Shown here piece after piece: positions 1 through 11,269 of a stretch of DNA of 64,000 nucleotides. Position 1 is the first letter of the stretch; every line of letters begins with the position of its first letter. This DNA comes from Stictocephala bisonia (Eukaryota > Arthropoda > Insecta > Hemiptera > Membracidae), in the NCBI GenBank assembly GCA_035578905.1, contig JAQJVL010000001.1, positions 4,022,001 through 4,086,000 of the forward strand, read 5' to 3'. Under the pieces are notes generated by a model. The model made no database searches and was not told where the DNA came from. It saw nothing but the letters and a program-made list of their open reading frames with translations. Made by a program: the position numbers and the translations under genes.

Positions 1-201
1 TGAGAGATATTGGTCGTATAGTTGCCAAGTTTGGTTTGTGGTCTCTTTTTATATTTTGGCAGTTTTTAGAAGAGTTGGAAAGATACCTTGCTGTAGGGAT
101 TTATTTACTATATTAGTGAGTGGCATTGTTAGTTCTTCTTTGCATCTTTTAACCAATTTTGCAGATATGTTATCAATGCCAGACGAGGTTTTTGGCTTCA
201 A
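1..201. other. No recognisable feature
   Basis: AT-rich sequence at the left edge. A 71-codon frame on the plus strand has no family signature and I do not regard it as a gene. The stretch ends where the GAAA-repeat tail of the neighbouring retrotransposon begins. Confidence 0.4.
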
Positions 202-619
202 GGAAAGAAAGAAAGAAAGAAATTTATTTCACATACAGTACAGCTTTCAATAACAAAAAATTGAATACCATTTATAAGTAAATACTAACAATAACTTAAA
301 ACTAAAAAGTATAAAGTTGACATGATTTGTAACTTAGTATACATTATTACTTTATAACAATATAGTCCCACATGGTACTGCAGTGACTAGGCACCTCGAA
401 GATAGCTAAACTATCTGTTTTGAGGCTGCCATGTTCAATATCAACATCGTCGAGTGGCCAATCAATAAGTAATTACCCATTGTTCTAAATGTATAAAGAA
501 CAACTATAAACATATGCAATTTAAGTATGTCGTGTCCAACTAAAGTTGTTATTTTTATATTATTTATTTTATTTTGTATTTTATACTTAAGCAAAAATTT
601 ACCCAAAGTGATATTTATT
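202..619 (-). repeat. 3' UTR and tail of non-LTR retrotransposon
   Basis: On the minus strand this follows the stop codon of the reverse transcriptase frame at 620 and ends in a short TTTC microsatellite at 202-221. Non-LTR retrotransposons commonly end in a simple repeat instead of a plain poly(A). No coding potential is seen. The boundary is inferred from the simple repeat; no target-site duplication was identified. Confidence 0.55.
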
Positions 620-1921
620 CTATTTTCTTATATTTAATACATCTTCGACAGCACCATTTCCCAAAGACAACAACCAATCTCTTGCCTTTCTATTAAATGA
701 GTGTATAGATCTAATTTTCTTTAATGTTTCTGGAATCTTATTCAAAATTGTAGGAGCTAAGAACGAGATTGATTTTGTAAAAAAAGTAGTTGTTGGTTTC
801 GGTACAAATAACTGTCTAGGATTTCTAAGTCTTTTCATCCATTCATTTTCATTTCCTGGCATGTTTCCACTCCTAACAAAAAAATTTCGCAATACTTTAT
901 AGACAAATAAATTTCTAAGTGGCAAAACTTTCAGGACGATAAAGAGAGGACGAGTTGGTTCAAAATAACCTTTCGACATTACAATTCTTATGAATCGCTT
1001 TTGTAACGTTATTATTGGTTTTAGTCTGGACAAGTAAATTCCACCCCAAATTAGTAAGCCGTACTCTATTTTACTTTGCACCAAAGCAAAGTACAACGTT
1101 CTCTTTACTTCTATCGGACATAAACCCCGCACAAAATAAAAAATTCGCAGTGTTTTACTTAGTTTAAGTTTTAAAGATGATATATGTTGTTTCCAACTTA
1201 ATTCCTGGTCAAGAAACACACCTAAGTATTTAACACTCTGATTATAATGTATAACAGCACACAATGACCTACACTCTGAATCTTCTAACAAACACTTTGT
1301 ACATCTGTATTTTACAAGACCTTCGAAACTACTTTGAGTGTTTCTTAGAGAAAAATTTAGATAAGACGTTTTTTCAACACTTAGAACCATATAATTTTTA
1401 AGAAACCACCACTTCAACAATCTTAGATCTACATTCAAAGACACCACGACATCCTCCCAATTTTCCTCTACATAGCAAAGTGCAGTGTCATCAGCAAACG
1501 AGGTCAGTCGTCCTTTAAAGTTACCTTGACATAGGTCATTTATATATACAAGAAATAGTATGGGACCTAATACTGTGCCTTGAGGCACCCCGTGTTTTAT
1601 AACAAGTCTATCGCTGCATACACCATTCACTCTAACAATTTGTGATCTTTCATTAAGGTAACTACGGAACCAATCGAGAACAATACCCCTAATGCCTGAT
1701 CCGTGTAGCTTACTAAGCAAAATGTTATGGTTAACCGTATCGAAGGCTTTAGAAATATCCAAAAAAAGTCCACTTACACACTTTCCTTTGTTTATGCCCT
1801 CGTATACAGATGATACGTAATGTAAAAGCGCTTTCTCTGTGTTGGCTCCCGACTGAAACCCGAACTGCCTTGTGCTTATGTAATTAATCTTATCAAAAAA
1901 CGACAGTAACCTTTTTTTCAT
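620..1921 (-). CDS. Non-LTR retrotransposon reverse transcriptase (5'-truncated)
   Basis: This 433-residue frame is the reverse transcriptase half of a LINE ORF2, the enzyme that copies the element RNA at a nicked target site. Visible in order are QFGFQSGANTEKAL near residue 20, the palm motif LDISKAFDTVNH with its first catalytic aspartate near residue 55, HGVPQGTVLGP near 110, and SFADDTAL, whose FADD box is the catalytic core, near 140. The thumb motif KYLGVFLDQELSW follows near 230 and YGLLIWGG near 290. The fold reads upstream of the first ATG through FSKLLERLM to about 1960, so the ATG is only the first methionine of an open fragment. The frame is uninterrupted, unlike the broken endonuclease part upstream. 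The family is of the CR1/Jockey type; I cannot assign the clade precisely. It is probably not functional because the region upstream is lost. Confidence 0.85.
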   Translation of the reverse strand: MKKRLLSFFDKINYISTRQFGFQSGANTEKALLHYVSSVYEGINKGKCVSGLFLDISKAFDTVNHNILLSKLHGSGIRGIVLDWFRSYLNERSQIVRVNGVCSDRLVIKHGVPQGTVLGPILFLVYINDLCQGNFKGRLTSFADDTALCYVEENWEDVVVSLNVDLRLLKWWFLKNYMVLSVEKTSYLNFSLRNTQSSFEGLVKYRCTKCLLEDSECRSLCAVIHYNQSVKYLGVFLDQELSWKQHISSLKLKLSKTLRIFYFVRGLCPIEVKRTLYFALVQSKIEYGLLIWGGIYLSRLKPIITLQKRFIRIVMSKGYFEPTRPLFIVLKVLPLRNLFVYKVLRNFFVRSGNMPGNENEWMKRLRNPRQLFVPKPTTTFFTKSISFLAPTILNKIPETLKKIRSIHSFNRKARDWLLSLGNGAVEDVLNIRK

Positions 1922-1960
1922 AAGTCTTTCTAATAATTTAGAAAAAGTTATTAGAATAAT

Positions 1961-2155
1961 TTAATAATTTAATAATAATTTAATATTTTATTTTTTAATT
2001 AAATAAATATTTAATAATATATTTATTAAAAAAATAAATATTTAATATTTATTTTATTTTATATTTTAATAATAATAATAATTTAATTTAATAGAATAAT
2101 TTAATAATAATAATTTAATTTAATAAAGTAATTAGAATAATTTAAAAAAAAGAAG
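1961..2155. repeat. AT-only low-complexity filler inside a LINE
   Basis: Almost pure A/T made of imperfect TAATAA and TTTAAT runs. It sits where the N-terminal reverse transcriptase motifs (the PIFKKG and NYRPISLL region) should be. Reading on the minus strand, endonuclease-linker protein stops on one side and FSKLLERLM starts on the other, so it replaces roughly 80 codons of the element. Confidence 0.6.
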
Positions 2156-2850
2156 GAGTCTATGGCTTTTTTACTTCTTCGCATGCGTTAAGGTTGAAAC
2201 TTTAACTTTTCATTTGTGACTGGGGCTATGTCTGGGTATGTGGGATTATTATTGCTCATGTTTGTTTGGAGTGTTTTCTGCTATTGTAGCAAAGTATACA
2301 TTAAAGAAATTTGATATTCCATGTGGATCCTTTATTAATTTCCCATTTACCTGGAGGCTTAGCTGATCATTTGTGTTTGTGGTTGGTTTTCTTTCAATGT
2401 TTATTGCCTGCCAGTGCTTTTGATTTATTTTCTGCTTAATTAATGTGTGTTACAGTTTATTCTTGCTTTAGGTCTTTCAGTCTCAAGTCATACTCCATCT
2501 TTCTTTTCACTGTTTGTGCTTTGTTTCTTGCCAGGCCTGTGCATTGTTCAGTTTCTAAAGCACTGATGCATTTTTTTAGTTGGGTGCACTCATCATCCCA
2601 GAACTGTCTTCTTTATTTTGTGTTACTTTTACTTATTTCAAAGGGCAGGTTTAATTTAGTATCAGCTGAACAGCACTATGAAAGGAGTTGTAGGCATGGT
2701 CGACATCTTCTTCCATAAAGATCTGGTCCCAGGTTCGTGTTTGTAATTTTTCCTTAAACTGTACTATTTATCTATTGGTGAATAGTCTCTTTATTTCAGA
2801 TTGTTTTTTATGTTTTTGATTGTTTTTAAGATTGTTTTTGATGTTTTAAG
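2156..2850 (-). pseudogene. LINE ORF2 linker region, decayed
   Basis: Minus-strand translation, with frame changes, gives LINE-like segments between endonuclease and reverse transcriptase: an AYNSFHSAVQLIL segment, then FWDDECTQLKKCISALE, then LSLQVNGKLIKDPHGISNFF followed by NVYFATIAENTP. These are the usual W-x-x-x-C/L-K and FN-x-Y/F-F motifs that precede the reverse transcriptase. Several stops and frameshifts interrupt them, so this part is dead. The plus-strand frame at 2443-2718 is its shadow. Confidence 0.6.
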
Positions 2851-3370
2851 GGAGTTTTGATGTTTGTGCCGTATGGTCTGATAAGCCTGACAGTATGATG
2901 GAGGTTTTTATGTGCTCAGGGTGTTTGTTGGTGCAAATCCAGTTGATGGATTTTTCAGTTTCACCTGTGTCTTGAGTAGGATGGAGGATCATTCTCACAA
3001 TGTCATATGTAGCAAGTTTTGTGTTGTCTTTATATTCTGTAAGATTGTTCACGTTGATGTTTCCCATGAGTACAGTTTGTTTGTTTGGCTCATGATTCTA
3101 TTTACTTGTTCAGTTAGGACTTCAATTGAATTGTCTAGCTTTGCCCGAGGTGGTCTGTAGCGTTTTGTTCTTTATTTCAAAGAGGGCTGTTTCACATAAA
3201 GTTCTGATTCGGGTCCGCTTGTTTCAACTACTGTTATTTCCTTTTCCTGGCCTTTTTTCACGTATCGAGCTACTCCTACTTTTATGTGATATTTTCTTCT
3301 GAACCCTCCTACAAGTGAGTAGCCTTCAAGGCAGGTTGTTGCAAGGTTTTCTTTTTATAGGCCGTGCAAT
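2851..3370 (-). pseudogene. LINE APE-type endonuclease domain, decayed
   Basis: Minus-strand pieces show the apurinic-like endonuclease that nicks the target DNA. LEGYSLVGGFRRKYHIKVG and ARYVKKG come first (about 3330-3240), then RYRPPRAKLDNSIE (about 3160), then LMGNINVNNL, where D of the usual GDFN is changed to N, then INWICTNKHPEH, and finally LSGLSDHTAQ, containing the catalytic SDH motif (near 2880). At least one frameshift lies between the YRPP and GNIN parts and stops occur elsewhere. Order and orientation match the downstream reverse transcriptase. Confidence 0.65.
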
Positions 3371-3720
3371 AAAAAATTCTTTTTCTATCAAAGCTAAAAA
3401 ATGATGTTCCGACCTTTGCTGCTCAGGTTGTTAGTTTGTTTGTATTTAATGTTAGTCTATGGTTACGGCTGGGGCTGTTTGTCATTATGAATTGTTTGTG
3501 CAAGAGTCTTTTGTGTATTTGAGGATCTCTTCTTTGCTCAGAGCGTTGACTTGCTTGATTCACTCGCTAATTGTGTAATTTTGGCATGCAGTGATGTAAA
3601 GAAAGGATTTAATGTGCCTTGAGATAGCAACAATGCAGTGCGATTGTGAGTTGTTGATGTCTTCATGTTTGTTTGAGGTGCGGATCACGACTATGTTTTC
3701 TGCTTGACTGTGTCTGTAGG
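3371..3720 (-). pseudogene. Possible 5' end of the decayed LINE ORF2
   Basis: Minus-strand frames contain a fragment resembling the start of a LINE endonuclease region (HEDINNSQSHCIVAISRHIK, then LSKEEILKYTKDSC), broken by stops. It is contiguous with the endonuclease motifs. Assignment rests on position and weak resemblance only. Confidence 0.3.
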
Positions 3721-4005
3721 TTTACACTTCACACAGTTCAATATTGGGACTCATAGCACCAGCCAGTAACTCTTTTCATGAAGTGAACAGCTCAGTCAAG
3801 TATGACTGTGTTTGTAGGTCATGAACTTAACTTAGGTTCATATTTCACAGAGTTTGTTTTTGGGACTCAAAATGATCTGTAGGCCACTTTGGTATTGTGA
3901 GGGGTGTTGTACTTTATCTCAGGAAATTTGTCAAGTCCTGCACAATGACAAAAGGCGATCCCAGACATGAAAATTAAGACCTTGTGGTAACGCAGATACA
4001 GTGAG

Positions 4006-6882
4006 ATGAGAAACTCGAAGAGAAACAAAAATATGAACAAAATTTGTGTCAAACAAAAATTCAACTGACCTATGTGAATATTTTAAGCATTGCAAAAAAT
4101 ATCCTGGAGGGACTTCGTGCCACAACTGATAAAAGCAAAACTCTTCAATATGGCTCTACATCTATCTGTAAAACTATGTGTGTGCACAGGTGCAAGAATG
4201 TGCGCAAGGGATAAACTAAAAAATAAGCATACAGTACCTTTGATATAGCTATGGCCTAAGAGTAGCAAGGGCATTTTCTGTTGTTTTTATTGGTACCGGT
4301 ACCTACATAGAAATTTAACTGTAGCAATTAATCTATTATGTGTTACATTAGAGCATATATTTTCATCAACTCTCAACAATCTTTTGGCCCCTCAAGGTCG
4401 ACAACTCACTCATTCTCGAGCTAGAAGAAAGTTCTTGTTTAAGTTAGCATGAGGCAACAATCCTCCCCTCAACAATAAATATATTTATTGGAAGAAGGAG
4501 CCATTAACTTAAGATTATCTAATATAAACTGCGAAATATTAATATTAAGTGATAATTATTTACATTTTAGTGCTCTTAAGACAGAACAAGTAATATGTAA
4601 CCAGTATTTACTGTGCGAAGATCAGGTAGGCTATTTATTGCCACACATGATTTGCGAAAAGGAACCATCAGGCAATCCAAATCCTGTATTTATTTATCAA
4701 CCAAGTTATTTAACATTACAAAAAGTATAAGATTTTGTTGATATCTTTTTAATTATTGGATTTTCCCTAAATGCTTACAAACATTCCTTTTTTCATCAGA
4801 CCATTTCTCATACCATTCATTCAAAAAAGTGGCTACTCCAAAATTGCAAAATTGTATACAGGCCAAAGAGGGCCGAACTAAATTTTTAACAGATATGCTT
4901 AGGAAATTGATGGTAAGGATGTTGACAGGGAATTTTAATATCATTTTATGTTTGTTCTCTGCACCAACCTTCTCCTCCTTACACTTGCATAGCAATGCAA
5001 AACATTTAATCCATGTAAGGAATTGTCAATTATCCCTAACATTCCACTGAAGATGCCTGATGCAGTATGGGTATAGTGTAAACATTGTAAATAATTTTTT
5101 GCTATCCGCGATGGAAGACTTAAGATATTATGGAAGTTGCCATTAGCTAGTTTACTTATGTAAATTTTGGTTTCAAATAAAAGTACATAGATGCTTACAG
5201 TACATAGGAAGATTTTGATTCTATGAAAATTATTGTTAGCCAACTAACTTGTATAAATTTTGATTTCAAATAAATGTGCATTGATGCTCTTTAGTACATA
5301 CTTAAAAAGCTGGAAGATTAAAATTTTTAAAAAGTTCTCATTAGTTCACTTATGTAAATTTTGATTTCAAATAAAAACTATATTGATGCTCATACTGGAA
5401 GTCTTAATTTTTACAGAAGACATAATTCATTAACATTGTTTTTTTTAAGTAAAAATATGTATATTATTTGCCAGCTTGGTTTGCTAGTGCCAGTGATTGT
5501 TTTATTGCAAGAAATTATCATGAGCTTGCCCTTGTTAAGATTGGCTTTAGTCGAAAAATTATTTATGAGTTTTTTATGTTCAGAAATATTTTTTCTTATT
5601 TCTGTTGAAAATCTATTTTTAACAGTTGTTAATAAATATTTGAGTATTGTCATATTTTGTTTGATTTATACTACACAAAGACAACCTAAAGTTAAAATGT
5701 TGTTAATGTATAAGAGCCCTCACTTTGCGTGGTAAAATAAGACATCCAGGAGACTGTAACTTTAAACATAAAAAAAAAAAATAATTAACACATTTTATAA
5801 CTTTCTGTTTTTTAGACAAATTCTTTGAAGGATGTTGTGGCCATTACTAAAGATCTCCTCAGCATCCGAAACACTGAAGTGGTGCATCTTCATGCGGACA
5901 TCAAAAACATGGAAGAAAAAATCAATTTTGAGCGTGAGCGCCATAACCTGATGCTTAACCGAATGGCTGAAGAAGTCAAGTAAGCCCATTTCCTCTATAT
6001 GAGAACTTTTGGGATATAATTTTATTTGCTTTTGAGTTTCTTTTTTCACAAAAAATATAATTGCCTCTACACGCTATACCTTTTCGGAAGGTCGGGAACC
6101 TTGACACTACAAATCACACACACAACCTCTGAATCCTATCTTTCACAATATTGACAGACTTCAACCTGAAACTCATGAGATGTTGACAGATCCTCCAGCC
6201 TCTCTAAACAACAACTCAGTAAACCTATTTTTCACACTACTTCTTGTTAAACTTAAGTAACATGTAGAGCTCGACCTCTGAATCCTCTCTCTCACAATGT
6301 TGATTGACTTCAACCTGAAACTCATGAGATGTTGACAGATTTCCTCCTCCAGCCACTCTAAACAACTCAGTAAACCTATTTTTCACACTACTTCTTGTTA
6401 AACTTAAGTAACATGTAGAGCTCGACCTCTGAATCCTCTCTCTCACAATGTTGATGGACTTCAACCTGAAACTCATAAGATGTTGATAGATTTCCTCTAG
6501 CCTCCCTAGACATCAACTCGGCAAACATCTTACTTTTCACGCTGCTTCTTCCCTTTCCTCTCTCTTACAAAGTTGATGAACTCCTTCAATCAAAAACATT
6601 TTGAGATGTTGACAGATTTCCTCCAGCCTCCCTAGACATCAACTCGACAAAACTCCTACTTTTCATGCCAAATCTTCCTATTCCTCTCATTTTTTTATTT
6701 TTATAACATTGAATGAAATTCCATTTTATGGTTTCAGAATAAATGAAAACTTGAAAACAGAGTACCAAACCCAGCTTGGACTCTTCACAGATCTGCGGGC
6801 CAAGTATGAAGAGAAGGTAGATATTCTGGAGAAGGAGAACCAGCGATTATTGGCTTTAGTGATCCAAAGTAATACAAACTAA
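4006..6882 (+). CDS. Unidentified coiled-coil protein, last four exons
   Basis: Four exons chain in phase: 4006-4167, 4800-4912, 5816-5979 and 6738-6882 (stop 6880-6882). Donors are GTAAAA, GTAAGG and GTAAGC; acceptors are good pyrimidine-AG sites except the first, which is weak. The product is about 194 residues of charged heptad-rich helix. It starts with EKLEEKQKYEQNL, passes KEGRTKFLTDMLRKL, SLKDVVAITKDLLSIRNTE, HADIKNMEEKINFERERHN and TEYQTQLGLFTDLRAKYEEK, and ends with ILEKENQRLLALVIQSNTN. There is no membrane segment or signal. The 5' part is missing: a good acceptor at about 3920 opens a frame reading EICQVLHNDKRRSQT, which may be an earlier piece, but it does not join in frame. Such proteins are typically structural or centrosomal/ciliary, but I do not recognise the family. 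Confidence 0.7.
5150..5400 (+). repeat. Three degenerate ~95-bp tandem repeats in an intron
   Basis: The phrase TAAATTTTGATTTCAAATAAA, followed by a variable segment and TGATGCT, recurs at about 5160, 5253 and 5353. The copies lie inside the intron between the exons ending at 4912 and starting at 5816. Confidence 0.6.
6110..6680 (+). repeat. Intronic ~150-bp tandem repeat, about four units
   Basis: Units contain GAATCCTCTCTCTCACAATG, CAACCTGAAACTCATGAGAT and GTTGACAGATTTCCTCC, recurring near 6130, 6272, 6431 and, more degenerate, 6555. They also share a CTAGACATCAACTC or TAAACAACTCAGTAAACC segment. The array fills the last intron of the coiled-coil gene. Frames on the minus strand at 6237-6768 are shadows of this array. 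Confidence 0.7.
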
Positions 6883-6951
6883 AACAATTTACATGATTGA
6901 AGTGTAAAATCATGACCGATATATTGAACTTTTACACTGTTTTAACTGTGG

Positions 6952-6957
6952 AATAAA
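6952..6957 (+). terminator. Poly(A) signal of the coiled-coil gene
   Basis: A canonical AATAAA lies 70 bases after the stop codon at 6882, the expected place for 3'-end cleavage. It supports the terminal-exon call. Confidence 0.6.
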
Positions 6958-6969
6958 TGGCTTTATTTT

Positions 6970-7560
6970 GTTACCAACTCTTGTTCTTAATCTGTGATTA
7001 AAGAACTTATTTACTTTTGCACCACTACAGCATTAAATAAAAGATCATATAATGAGGTTGGTTGGAATCTCTAAACATAAGCCCATGTTATAAAAACAAT
7101 TTATATATATATGTAGCATATAGTTTGTGTCAGCTGCCATTTATTAATGTTATTCATTACTAAAAATATAACGTAATCTCCTGTCACAAAGCCAAGTTCA
7201 ATCCATCAAGCCAATTAAGGGCGTTCGATCAAAAATTATTTTTGAAATTAAAAAAAATATTTTTGTTTGTTTTGTTACAAGTAATAAGTGTGTTGATGAA
7301 AACAATGTAAAAAAATTTTTTTTACGAAGATGTGGCTACCTAAAGTGGCTAATTTGGCCTTTCCTGGTTCCTTACTCATTAAACAAACTGTGCAATATAT
7401 TTTATTAAAATTTTGAGAATATAGCGGACAAATGTTACTAACTAGAGTAATTAAAACTAATAATAAAATAATTTTTTTAAACCGTAGTCAATTATTATTT
7501 AATAAATGATGTCTGTAGTAATTTTAAGTTGAAATTAGTACAATTATCTTTGGCCGAAAA
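6970..7560. other. AT-rich spacer
   Basis: No exon, repeat family or structured element recognised between the coiled-coil gene and the next LINE remnant. Confidence 0.4.
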
Positions 7561-7565
7561 GGTAG

Positions 7566-8330
7566 ATTAATAATACATACAATCTTTATTGATAAAGTTT
7601 ACAATAAATTAGGGAGTTTATCCCGGTTGGGCTCCAGCCACGCAACAAGAGTGCTGTTACTCTCCCATGCCAACAGCAAGGGATTCACCTTGCTACTCAT
7701 GGTGACAGTGGCGGCAAAACATTGAACTAATCTCCATCCAGCGCCGAGCTGAGTCGGTTGGACGAACGCCCTTAAGACCTGTCTCACTGATTCTGTTTAT
7801 GCTAGCTAATCCCTCCATAAAAGAATGCAAAGGGCACTGCTTAACTACGTGTTCCATTGTTTAGATATACTCCCCACAATCACAAGACTGATTAAGTGTA
7901 AATTCCCATTTCTATTTCCAGTAGTTACATCTGCCCATGTCAGTTTGGAAGAGATTCAACAGTGTCCATTACCTACAAGAGAGGTTCATTCCACAGCTAG
8001 TATTAAACGAGATATTTGATCTGCTCAACTGGAAAGCAGTACGTAGAGATGGGTTTCAAGATTTTAATTGACAGTTCTGACGAGGAAGATCCTGTGTAAT
8101 GGGGAGGCAATTCAAGGTCTTATTTAATTAAGTAATGCCTCCTGAAGTCTTATCTCTAGAGGAGCTATATAGCACAGCACTGGGGAGCCAAGGAAGTGAA
8201 GTTGCGATGAGAGTGCCACTTTGAGGTCTCATGACCCTATTAAGTTGAATTTAAATTTAAACATCAGCGATCGATCTAATGTTACTCCCAGGTACTGTGG
8301 ATGATCATGGAGGGAGTTTTACATCATTCA
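7566..8330 (-). pseudogene. LINE ORF2 C-terminal zinc-knuckle remnant (copy 1)
   Basis: Minus-strand translation gives the C-terminal tail of a LINE polyprotein: LFQTDMGRCNYWK, then SCDCGEYI, TMEHVVKQCPLHSF and MEGLASINRISETGL. This is the Cys-x-Cys...His...Cys knuckle seen after the reverse transcriptase in several arthropod families. Stops and frame changes interrupt it. The same segment recurs at 36640-36905 and 63600-63870. The 62-codon frame at 7599-7787 lies in the presumed 3' part and is not independently recognisable. Confidence 0.65.
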
Positions 8331-9134
8331 GAAAGATCCTTTTAGGCCATAGATGCATGACACTGAATGGTGTCTTATAAAAATAACAATTCAAGTTTAT
8401 TATGCATCACAAAAATGTTTGCTATGTGAATATTGTAAATAAGATGGATGGCATGATTTTAATATAAACTAAAATTGTATAGTTATATAAAGTCTAGTTT
8501 AAAAAATTTAAACAAAAATGCTTGATATTTTAAATCAACACGGTATTAACTGTGTAGCAAGGAGGTTGGCGCCTTCAATTTGCTGACAGGCCTGAAGGAC
8601 GGAGTCAACTCCTTGCTCACTAATAATAATTTATATAACCACTTTATTTATTTTGTACTACTGAATTATTAAATAATTAAACATACAGGCTAACTCATTA
8701 ACCTGTTTTAAACTATTTTCTGACACTTTTATATATATCTGTGTTAATAAACCACCTTCATATATTTTAGTAAAGGGTGTCCTAGTAAAACCGCCGGATT
8801 TAAACTGTGAACAAAACATTTATTTTCACTCTAAAATTAACAAAATATCTTATATTTCGTACATTACTTCTCCTTACTTATGAAATGCTTGTTTAATAGT
8901 AACCACCTGCAGCTTGTGGAAAACTCCTTTTACAAAGATTTCAACTACTTTTACATACTCTTGCGATTGAACATATTAACAGCTCAACAAGATTGCTCTT
9001 TGAAATTTTAAATGGTCTGTGACTATTTTATTTGGGGAAATTTGAAGCCTCTTGTACTTGTACAGTATGGTCCATAGACTATTCAAGACTTCAAACAGAA
9101 AACATACTGTGAATCGCAAGAGTATGTAGACAAT
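8331..9134. other. Spacer with a short inverted repeat
   Basis: No exon found. An imperfect inverted repeat pairs TACATACTCTTGCGATT at 8953-8969 with AATCGCAAGAGTATGTA near 9114-9130. A GGGTGTCC motif at about 8772 resembles a DNA-transposon terminus, but no partner end was found. Confidence 0.4.
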
Positions 9135-9540
9135 AGACAATACAGTATACTTTATTTACGTATTCGTAGAGAACAGTATTAGCGTCAAGAGATAGCTAAA
9201 ATGAAAATTGTACAGTCATAGATACATTATGTAGTCAGGATATTGATCATAACATGTTTAAATTGTAAAATTCTTGCATGGAGTAGAGTGGCTGGTTGCA
9301 AAACCATTTGTGCAGTGCTAACTTGAGCTCCTTTCCATTCTTGGTCTGCAGTTCAGCTGGTAGGTGGTTGTACAATTTTCTGCCAATGTATGATGGTTTT
9401 TTCTCATAGAGTGTCATATGGTGTACAGGCAGGTCAAGCATTGTTGTTTCTAAGATTGTACTGGTGGACTTCATTCCGCCTTGAGAAGCCCTCCTTTACT
9501 GCATGCATTACTGCTTCCTTGATGTACAGTGCCACTATAG
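9135..9540 (-). pseudogene. LINE ORF2 C-terminal fragment
   Basis: Minus-strand reading begins with LYIKEAVMHAVKEGFSRRNE and VHQYNLRNN, then after a frameshift continues LDLPVHHMTLYEKKPSYIG, RKLYNHLPAEL and LKLALHKWFCNQPLYSMQEF. The pattern NLR...LYEKKPSY.G.KLYN.LP is the last conserved block of Jockey/CR1-like reverse transcriptase proteins. Only this 3' end is present, as expected from 5'-truncated insertion. Confidence 0.7.
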
Positions 9541-10390
9541 TGAGAATTTTAAGAGTAGTATTGTAAAAGTGATTATCAAAAGTGTCAGTTTTCCACCAGG
9601 CAAGAAGTGGGTACTTATCACTAATAGTATTTTATAAGTAAGGTAAAGTAATATACTTCGAGATTTTTTTAATTTTTGTTTTCTCAATTTAAATAAGATG
9701 TTCTCACTCGGATGCACTTAACTGCATAATAACAACAAGATCCATAAAAACCAACTTCAGTATAGTATGTATTGAGTTTGTCTACTATCTGCAATTAACA
9801 AATGTTAATATTTCCTATTATTTAAAAACGATAGTTAAATTGTTAGTTAATTAGAAAATCGCTATGGCAGCTGGTACCATAAGCTTAATCCTATGTGGGA
9901 TTTTTTTTTCACAAGATTCATAATTTATAATTTGTAAATATACCAGTTCAATTTATAACGTTTTTATTTTAATTTCATTTTACTGGCTTACTTCACTGTT
10001 GTAATACTAACAATTATCATTTTTGACAGTTGAAATCTTGTTGACATCAAAATTAGAAAGTTGGAATTCATTATAGTGACATCAAAACATTTATAATTTT
10101 TAAAAATGACACTAAATATTGAACTTATTTCGTTATTTGACAGAAAAGAAGTTAGTAAAATCTTTTACAGCAAAAATATCACTGAACTTCATTTTATATT
10201 TAACATAAAAAATGACATTTCTAATATAAGATAGTCACTTTATATTGATCATTTGTGAATAATAAACTAATTTATTCCAACCAGAACTAAAAATTAAAAT
10301 TCATTCTCAAAAAAGCAGTCAGCAATTAGCAAAACGTAAATACATAGAAAACATTTTCTATCTCTTCATTAAAGGAACTTTTCCTCACCA
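9541..10390. other. AT-rich spacer, nothing recognised
   Basis: No exon-like stretch, repeat unit or inverted repeat stands out. Confidence 0.4.
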
Positions 10391-10820
10391 CTCTTATTCT
10401 TATATATGAGACGCCGACACAACGTTGTTGGTATTTTAAGGCGAATATGAATGGTTATATGAGTGTAGGATGAGTGTGGATGAGTGTAGTCTGGTTACTA
10501 TCTGAGTTCAACTGTTCCTCAGAAAGGGCAATTTATTAATAGCCCAACAGCCAGGGCAACTAAGGGACCTACAGCTTTTCGTGGAATCCAAACCACGTAG
10601 TGCTGGTCTGATTTTCAGCTAATTGACAAGCCTGATACTCAGTTATCTCCCCCACACAACACCCGCACAATGAATACCATCCAACATGGACACCCCAGAC
10701 TTCTCTAGTAGTGTCCACGCCGATAGCAACCATCAAGCGGACGCCATGTCGGTATTAAGAGGACCGAGCATCCAACCTATCGCCTACAATCTCCCAAACA
10801 CTTTGTCCCCATGTAGCTGG
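10391..10820. repeat. Dispersed ~420-bp repeat, copy 1
   Basis: This block recurs at 38142-38560 in the same orientation. Shared landmarks are ATGAGACGCC near the start, GGGCAATTTATT, AGCCCAACAGCCAGGGCAAC, CACGTAGTGCTGGTCTGATT and the end phrase CTATCGCCTACAATCTCCC. On the minus strand a GGTTnGGATTCC phrase recalls a pol III B box, so a SINE is possible, but no A box was placed. No protein is encoded. Confidence 0.75.
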
Positions 10821-11269
10821 GTTACAGCACTGCGCCACCAGACTGATGAATAACATAAATAAACAATCTTACAGAGTGGTGTAGATAACACCCTCAAGGA
10901 TGCTTATACCAGATGGAGTCTAACCTAACACTAATATTTCAATAAAAAGGAGAGGAGAGCAGCATTCGAGATAAAATGGCAAACTAGACACAGATACATA
11001 CACAACACAAAGAACACATGGTGAAACATTTCATGGCCACTGCCCACATGAGATAGATAGGCCTTACTGTAAAAAAAACAGTAGTAATTTTATCGATTTT
11101 ATACCTAAATAAATAAAAAATACTTATTGATTCATACACTTTCAATATTTATGTTCAGAAACCAATGTTTACATAATTACAAAGATAATAACTAAATTAT
11201 GAAAAAGATTGATTTTCTTGAAAGGGATTTGCTCGACAAATCTCAAGAGGTACTCTGGAATCCAGTTGT
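10821..11269. other. Spacer, nothing recognised
   Basis: AT-rich sequence between two repeats without exon-like features. Confidence 0.35.

Noticed and set aside
2443..2718. 91-codon plus-strand frame
   Set aside because: Antisense to the decayed LINE linker readable on the minus strand.
4571..4625. Possible exon (ALKTEQVICNQYLLCEDQ) with TTTTAG acceptor and CAG|GTAGG donor
   Set aside because: Only one frame is open and it ends in phase 0, which does not match the next exon at 4800 that needs one base; 4006-4167 joins 4800 correctly instead.
5361..5735. 124-codon plus-strand frame with hydrophobic stretches
   Set aside because: Lies wholly in the intron between verified exons 4800-4912 and 5816-5979; Leu/Phe/Ile-rich content is what AT-rich noncoding DNA gives.
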